Of a stretch of DNA of 64,000 bases, positions 58,516 to 64,000 are shown piece by piece. Made by a program: the position numbers and the translations under genes. Each line of letters opens with the position of its first letter. The stretch's first letter is position 1. This DNA comes from Eustoma russellianum (lineage: Eukaryota; Streptophyta; Magnoliopsida; Gentianales; Gentianaceae), in NCBI GenBank assembly GCA_036186865.1, contig AP025047.1, positions 22,909,815 through 22,973,814 on the forward strand. The letters are read 5' to 3'. The notes below the pieces were generated by a model. It searched no databases. It was not told the DNA's origin and saw only the letters and a list, made by a program, of their open reading frames with translations.

Positions 58516-59861
58516 CTAGGCTTCAGATCTACCTCGGAGACCTAGGTTATGTCATGTAGAGTCTTAAGCTATGATCTTGACTCTAAGTTGATCTTTAAGT
58601 CTAAGTAAGCAATTTAGATTTAAGCTTGATTGGGATGGGTGTGTGTAACGAGCGCGATTAAGTGTAAGCAATCAATTCTATTTATTTTAGTTCATGAATT
58701 CCGCCTTGTACAACATTATGAACCCCAAGTACTTATTTTTGGAACTACCGGATACTAATAAGCGTAATCTTGCAGAAAATGCCTCTTAGACGCGACAATC
58801 AAGGAAACGGTAGCAATGAGAACAATAACCCTCCCCCACCACCGCCTCCAGTCTTAGTACCCCAGGCGCTGATAGACGCTATCACAGTGATAGCTCAAGG
58901 GGTTGCTCAACAACAGCAACAACCACACCAACCTCCTCCACCACCTCCCCAGCAAGGCATCAGATATTATATTGGGGAGATGCGGAAGATGCATGCCCCT
59001 AATTTCGAAGGGACCACTGACCTAGAGGTGGCTGGGTTTTGGCTCGATGAAGTAGAGAAGTGCTTCAGGCTTGTGCAAGTGCCTGAAGAACTCAAGGTGG
59101 ATGTAGCCACGCCATTTCTGACTGGCAGAGCAAATGCATGGTGGAATGGTATTCTGCCAAAGATGACTCCTCCGATTCTATGGAGACAATTTGTACAGGC
59201 ATACAAAGACTACTATGTGCCTGAGACTGCCATTTCAGAAAAGATGAGGCAGTTTGACAAATTTGAACAAGGGAGGATGACAGTTTCCGATTACGCTGAC
59301 AGGTTCCATGCCTTGGGCAAATTCACACCCTTGGTATTGGAAAATAATCGGATGAAAATGCTGAAGTTTGAAGAGGGTCTGAATCCCCGCATACAGACGG
59401 CTATCGCGGGGTCGAGTTTGAAAACTTTTGAGGAGATGCTAGATGCATGTTACCGAGTGGAGAGTGACATGCGACGGTCACAGAACAGAGAGGCTCGTGA
59501 AGAATCGAGCAAGAGGCCGAGGGTAGAGCAAAGCGGAAGTAGACCCGGACGTTGGGTCAAGATCCCTAGGAAAGGACAAGCAGGGCCAGCTCAAGGGGCA
59601 CCGCAGCAGAATCAACCCAATCGACCAAGCACCCGCAGAATGTCCACACTGCCGGAGGAGACACACAGGTGAGTGTTGGAAGATAACTGGTGCGTGCTTC
59701 AAATGTGGGAAAGCAGGCCATAGGATCAAGGATTGTCCCGAATGGGACCCTAAACCTCAAGTCGGAGCGGGGCCAGCCCAGCAGCATAAAGGAAGGCCCA
59801 ATGCCAGAGTCCACGCCATGACAGACGCTGAAGTCCAGGAGGACGCAAACGTGGGTGACAG

Positions 59862-59970
59862 GTGTGACCTAAGTTAAATAATAGTTGCTTAAGCTGAATT
59901 TTAGTCCTTTAAGTTGATGATTGAATATGTGTTATGTGAAAACCTTTATGTGCTACCCTTTTGTGCTTAG
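59862..59970 (+). other. Candidate intron 1 in Gypsy gag-pol
   Basis: 109 bp, ACAG|GTGTGACC to GTGCTTAG|GTGTGATC, AT-rich with a T/C-rich end. It sits between the zinc knuckle and protease, where other elements have continuous coding sequence. Removing it gives a continuous gag-protease joint if the extra G in GTGGGTGACAG is an error. Confidence 0.6.
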
Positions 59971-61491
59971 GTGTGATCCTGGTTAATAAAGTACCTGCAA
60001 ATGTGTTGTTTGATAGCGGAGCTAGCCACTCCTTTATCTCTAAGCGATTCGCCAAAGGACTCGACTGCTTACCCGAATGGCTTGAGAACCCATTTAGAGT
60101 GCAAGCATCCGACGAACAAGTACTGGTTTCCCACCACCAGTACAAAGATTGTGAGTTGGAGTTGGATGGGAGGATGTTTCGGTGACGTTACTTCCCATTC
60201 CGATGAAGGACTTTGATGTAATATTGGGCATGGATTGGTTGACCAAGAATCATGCCAATATTGACTGTAAACTCAAACAAGTGACCGTTAAGGATCCTGA
60301 TATGAACGAAATAACGGTCCAGGGAAACGTCAAGTTAACAAAAGCCCCAAAGAAGATATACTTGACAGCGATTAAGACCTTTAAAGCCTTACAGAAAGGA
60401 GCAGAGGGATTTATGGTGTATGCATTAGATGCGAAGCAGGAGGTTCCCTCTATGGATCAAATACCGGTAATCAATGAGTTCAAAGATGTATTTCCGGATG
60501 ATTTACCGGGAGTTCCGCCATCAAGAGAAGTGGAGTTTGAGATCAATTTGATACCAGGAGCCGAGCCTATATCTAAGGCACCCTACAGAATGGCTCCAGC
60601 TGAACTTAAGGAACTTAAAGGACAACTTCAGGAGTTGCTGGACAAGAAGTTTGATTCGCCACAGTGTATCACCTTGGGGAGCTCCTGCATTATTTGTGAA
60701 GAAGAAAGATGGCAGCATGAGATTGTGCATTGATTACCGTGAGCTGAATAAGATTACCATCAAGAACAAATATCCCTTGCCAAGGATCGAGGATTTATTT
60801 GATCAGTTAAAAGGAGCTCGCTGGTTTTCAAAGATTGACCTTCGTCAAGGGTATCATCAGCTACTTGTGAAAGCCGGAGACGTACCTAAAACGGCTTTTC
60901 GGACTCGTTACGGGCATTATGAGTTTTTAGTAATGCCTTTTGGATTAACTAATGCCCCAGTGGCATTTATGGACCTGATGAACACCGTATTTCGAGAGCA
61001 GTTGGACCAATCCGTGGTGGTGTTCATTGATGACATCCTAGTCTACTCTCCCAACGAACAAGCACATGCTGAACACTTAAGAGTGGTGTTGCAAATCCTG
61101 AGGCAACAAAAGCTCTACGCCAAATTCAGCAAGTGCGAATTTTGGCTAAGAAGTGTAGCCTTTCTCGGTCACGTGATTTCTGAGGATGGGATCTCGGTAG
61201 ACCCTAAGAAGATAGAAGCCATCACAGAGTGGCTAAGACCTACAAACGTGACTGAAGTAAGAAGCTTCCTAGGCTTGGCAGGCTACTATAGAAAGTTCGT
61301 TGAGGGATTCTCAACGATAGCAGTTCCATTGAGTCGACTTACGCAGAAGAAGACTAAGTTCGAATGGACTGCTGAATGCGAGCAGACCTTTACCGAGCTC
61401 AAGAAGAGATTGACCACAACCCCGGTGTTGGCACAACCCTCCGGCACCGATGGTTTCGTGATCTATAGTGACGCGTTCAAGAAAGGACTAG

Positions 61492-61561
61492 GTATATACA
61501 TCATTACAATTAATGCATTGTATATGCTCATGCTAGTCCTGAATTAACTTTCTGTTTATAG
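61492..61561 (+). other. Candidate intron 2 in Gypsy pol
   Basis: 70 bp, CTAG|GTATATAC to GTTTATAG|GGTGTG, AT-rich with in-frame stops. Removing it restores, with no frame change, KGLG-CVLIQ, the conserved link from RT to RNase H. Confidence 0.75.
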
Positions 61562-63188
61562 GGTGTGTCTTGATTCAAAATGAACGAGTTATTTCGTACG
61601 CGTCAAGACAATTGAAACCATATGAGCAGAATTACCCGACGCATGACTTGGAGCTCGCAGCTGTGGTATTTGCTCTTAAGATCTGGAGACACTATTTGTA
61701 CGGAGAAAAGTGCACCGTATTTACTGATCACAAGAGCTTGAAGTACTTATTCTCGCAGAAGGAGTTAAACATGAGACAGAGAAGATGGTTGGAGTTCTTA
61801 AGGATTATGACCTGACCATCAATTACCATCCGGGTAAGGCCAACAGAGTGGCGGACACATTGAGCAGAAAGTCTAGCCACGCAAGACAGTCTTCATTGGA
61901 AAGAGAGATTGATGAGTTTGACCTTGAATTGGTTGACTCAGTGGCGAATGTTCTTACGGCATTATCCATCAGCCCAGACATGGTGGACAGGATCAAAGAG
62001 GCGCGGTATAGAGACGCAGCGCTAAGAGAAATCCGTGACAAACTAGCTGCGGGACCAGTAAAGGATTTCTAATTGCGAGAAGATGGAAGTCTATGGTTTC
62101 ATAATCGGTTATGCGTGCCAGTTAAAGACGAACTCCGAATGGAATTGCTCCAGGAAGCGCATAACTCAAGGATGTCTATCCACCCCGGGAGCACTAGGAT
62201 GTACAAGGATCTCAAAAAGAATTATTGGTGGATAGGGTTGAAAAGGTCTATAGCGGCGTATGTCGAAAGGTGTCTGGTATGCTAACAAGTCAAAGCCGAA
62301 CATCAACGACCTGGTGGTTTGATGAAGCCACTAGATATTCCGGAATGGAAGTGGGAACACGTGGCGATGGACTTCGTGATGTGACTACCCAAGACCCGAA
62401 ATGGAAACGAGATGATTTGGGTGATTGTAGACCGTTTGACAAAGACAGCCCATTTCATAGCTATGCCACATGGCACCTCCTACGAGAAGCTTTCCCATAT
62501 ATACGTGGATAACATTGTGAGTTTGCATGGAGTCCCAGTTAGCATTGTGTCAGACCGTGATCCCAAGTTCACCTCTAAGTTTTGGAGAGCATTCCAGAAG
62601 GCAATGGGTACCGAACTGAGGATGAGTACCGCGTACCACCCTCAAACGGATGGACAATCGGAGAGAACCATCCAAACCTTGGAAGATATGCTGAGAGCAT
62701 GCGCCTTAGATTTTAAAGGGAACTGGGATAGCATGTTGAAGTTAATGGAGTTTTCATACAATAACAGCTATCACAGTGCAATTGGCATGGCACCATTCGA
62801 AGCGTTATATGGACGTAAGTGCAGGTCCCCTGTTTGTTGGGACGAAGTTGGAGGAAGGACAATCACGGCACCTGAGTTGGCTAAACAAACAGTTGAAAAA
62901 GGTGAAAGTAATAAGAGAGAAACTAAAGTGGCTCAGGATCGCAGTAGTAAGAGTTGGGCTGACACAAAGAAGCGACCCCTGGAGTTTGAGGAAGGTGAAA
63001 AGGTCTATTTACGAGTTTCACCCACCAAGGGAGTTGCAAGATTCGGAATGAAGGGCAAGTTAAGCCCTAGATATATTGGCCCTTACGACGTGCTAGGCAA
63101 AGTTAGAGAACGAGCATACAGGCTAGCCTTACCTCCGAGCTTATCCCAAGTCCATAACGTATTTCACGTATCCCAACTACGGAAATAG

Positions 63189-63413
63189 GTATCGGACCCG
63201 AGCCATGTCCTTGAAGCCCAACCCTTGGATGTGAAAGAAGACGTCACTTATGAAGAGCATCCAATAAAGATTATGGATAGAAAAGATCAAGTCCTGCGCA
63301 GACGTGTGATTCCGTATGTCAAGGTTCAGTGGAGAAAACCATACGGAGCGCGAAGCCACGTGGGAGCTTGAGGAGCAAATGAAGGAGCTATACCCATACC
63401 TCTTCCAATAAGG
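63189..63413 (+). pseudogene. Chromodomain-type C-terminus of the Gypsy integrase
   Basis: VSDPSHVLEAQPLDVKED, YEEHPIKIMDRKDQVLRRR, IPYVKVQW and EATWELEEQMKELYPYLF form the usual C-terminal chromodomain region of chromoviruses, thought to direct integration to heterochromatin. It is cut off from integrase by an in-frame TAG at 63186-63188. It also has one extra A in the run near 63334-63337. It is listed separately because the frame breaks isolate it. Confidence 0.8.
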
Positions 63414-63442
63414 TACGCCAGTTTCGAGGACGAAACTTTTTG

Positions 63443-63455
63443 TAAGAGGGTGGAA
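63443..63455 (+). other. Gypsy polypurine tract
   Basis: TAAGAGGGTGGAA immediately before the 3' LTR. Confidence 0.85.
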
Positions 63456-64000
63456 TGTTATGCCCCGCACCTTCCGTAGGGTAATTAAAAGATAAAGAAG
63501 GAATTAATGGAGATTAATGACGGTCCACGGTAATGAATTAGGAATTAAGTATGAGGATTAATTAGAAATTAATGAGAAGATTAAATATTAGAATTAATTG
63601 TATTTAATTTTAGAATTTAATAATAAAGGTTTATCCTTTAAGATAAATTAGATAATAGATATAATTTAGGAACTCCAAATCTTACCCTTTTCCCTATTAA
63701 ACTGACAACGTCAGTTTTCCTTCCCATTTATCAGAAAAGACGACGCAAGCCTCTTCCCCCATAGGCGATCTTGAGACTCCCTACAACCCTAAGGAAGAAG
63801 CTCTCCAGGAATCAACCCAATCTTCATTCGTTCTTCGTTTCTTCTCCAAGTAATCAAAGGCAAGTAATCATCTTATAAGTTCCTACGTTTTGTGAAAGAA
63901 AACTGGCCTATTTTGTTATCAAATTGGATCACCATGCAGTAGTTTCGTTTTATGATTATTTGTATATGATCTATGTGTTTTGGTTTCGAGATTTGGCCGA
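63456..64000 (+). repeat. Gypsy 3' LTR, cut by the window end
   Basis: Begins TGTTATGCCCCGCAC. The first 410 bp align with 41898-42301, and the next 130 bp are absent from the rearranged 5' LTR. Confidence 0.93.

Larger units (their letters stand above)
58779..63413 (+). pseudogene. Gypsy gag-pol polyprotein with two introns and several breaks
   Basis: The first ATG is 58779 (MPLRRDNQGNGSNENNN), with a proline/glutamine-rich lead. Gag has MHAPNFEGTTDLEVAGFWLD and FDKFEQGRMTVSDYADRFHA, then zinc knuckles CPHCRRRHTGEC and CFKCGKAGHRIKDC (59695-59736). After intron 1, protease is VLFDSGASHSFISKRFAKGL (from 60003) and DFDVILGMDWL. RT (60450-61300) has WGAPALFVKKKDGSMRLCID, RQGYHQLLVK, MPFGLTNAPVAFMDLMN and FIDDILVYS. 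RNase H, after intron 2, has VISYASRQLKPYEQNYPTHD. Integrase has the H-H-C-C finger (62145-62285), then VDRLTKTAHF, VSDRDPKFTSKFW and TDGQSERTIQTLEDM. Breaks lie near 59620, 59855, 60650 and 61790, with stops at 62070, 62283, about 62380 and 63186. Confidence 0.93.
41898..64000 (+). mobile_element. Chromodomain Ty3/Gypsy element (Tekay/Del-like), split by Copia-6
   Basis: Starts TGTTATGCCCCGCAC inside Copia-5 pol. The 5' LTR is in two parts around Copia-6. The PBS, gag, protease, RT, RNase H, integrase and a chromodomain-type tail follow on the plus strand, then a polypurine tract and the 3' LTR, which runs off the window. The domain order RT-RNase H-integrase is Gypsy. The chromodomain and motif style suggest the Tekay/Del chromovirus clade, by memory. 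The first 400 bp of the two LTRs differ by a few percent. Two introns interrupt gag-pol. Confidence 0.9.

Noticed and set aside
58779..63413. Endogenous pararetrovirus instead of Gypsy
   Set aside because: Integrase and chromodomain are present, LTRs flank the element, and no movement protein or coat domain is seen.

Overview
The window looks like nuclear DNA from a eudicot plant. It holds two host genes of ordinary plant type, and almost everything else is LTR retrotransposon sequence. Species cannot be told from the sequence. Indels in homopolymers and a 10-N gap flanked by duplicated sequence suggest a draft long-read or gap-joined assembly, so some frameshifts may be consensus errors.

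Genic island (about 3.7-8.6 kb). A single-exon gene for the delta subunit of the cytosolic chaperonin CCT (CCT4, + strand) faces tail-to-tail a seven-exon WAT1-related (EamA/nodulin MtN21-type) membrane transporter (- strand) whose spliced frame is fully open (364 codons plus stop). From memory, the Arabidopsis homologues are the adjacent loci At3g18190 and At3g18200, so this is probably an ancestral gene pair. The CCT4 frame is broken in three places. To its left (1-3.1 kb) lie decayed Copia pieces: an RT-RNase H remnant (- strand), and an LTR, primer site and gag of a SIRE-like element (+ strand).

9.4-17.3 kb. A 1.14-kb Pack-MULE with 115-bp terminal inverted repeats and a 10-bp target duplication carries a fragment of ribosomal protein S29. 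A full Copia element (Copia-1, - strand, 829/832-bp LTRs, TSD TAACC) sits inside it. 18.4-37.2 kb: three more Copia elements with LTR pairs and target duplications: Copia-2 (-, TSD AATCA), Copia-3 (-, TSD GTGTA) and Copia-4 (+, TSD GTAGA). A SINE-like insertion with a 17-bp duplication lies at 31.3 kb.

38.1 kb to the end is a nested stack. SIRE-like Copia-5 (+) is cut inside pol by a chromodomain Gypsy element (41898 to beyond 64000). The Gypsy 5' LTR is itself split by Copia-6 (-), which has 3.06-kb LTRs and is arranged as LTR-body-LTR-truncated body.

Most notable signals: five tandem 46-nt stem-loops with compensatory base changes in the Gypsy 5' LTR (57531-57808); two spliceosomal-type introns in the Gypsy gag-pol; a 51-bp repeat module shared by the LTRs of two unlike Copia families; a Copia-1 leader with no tRNA primer site but a perfect 15-nt complement to its own LTR; and the RPS29 Pack-MULE.
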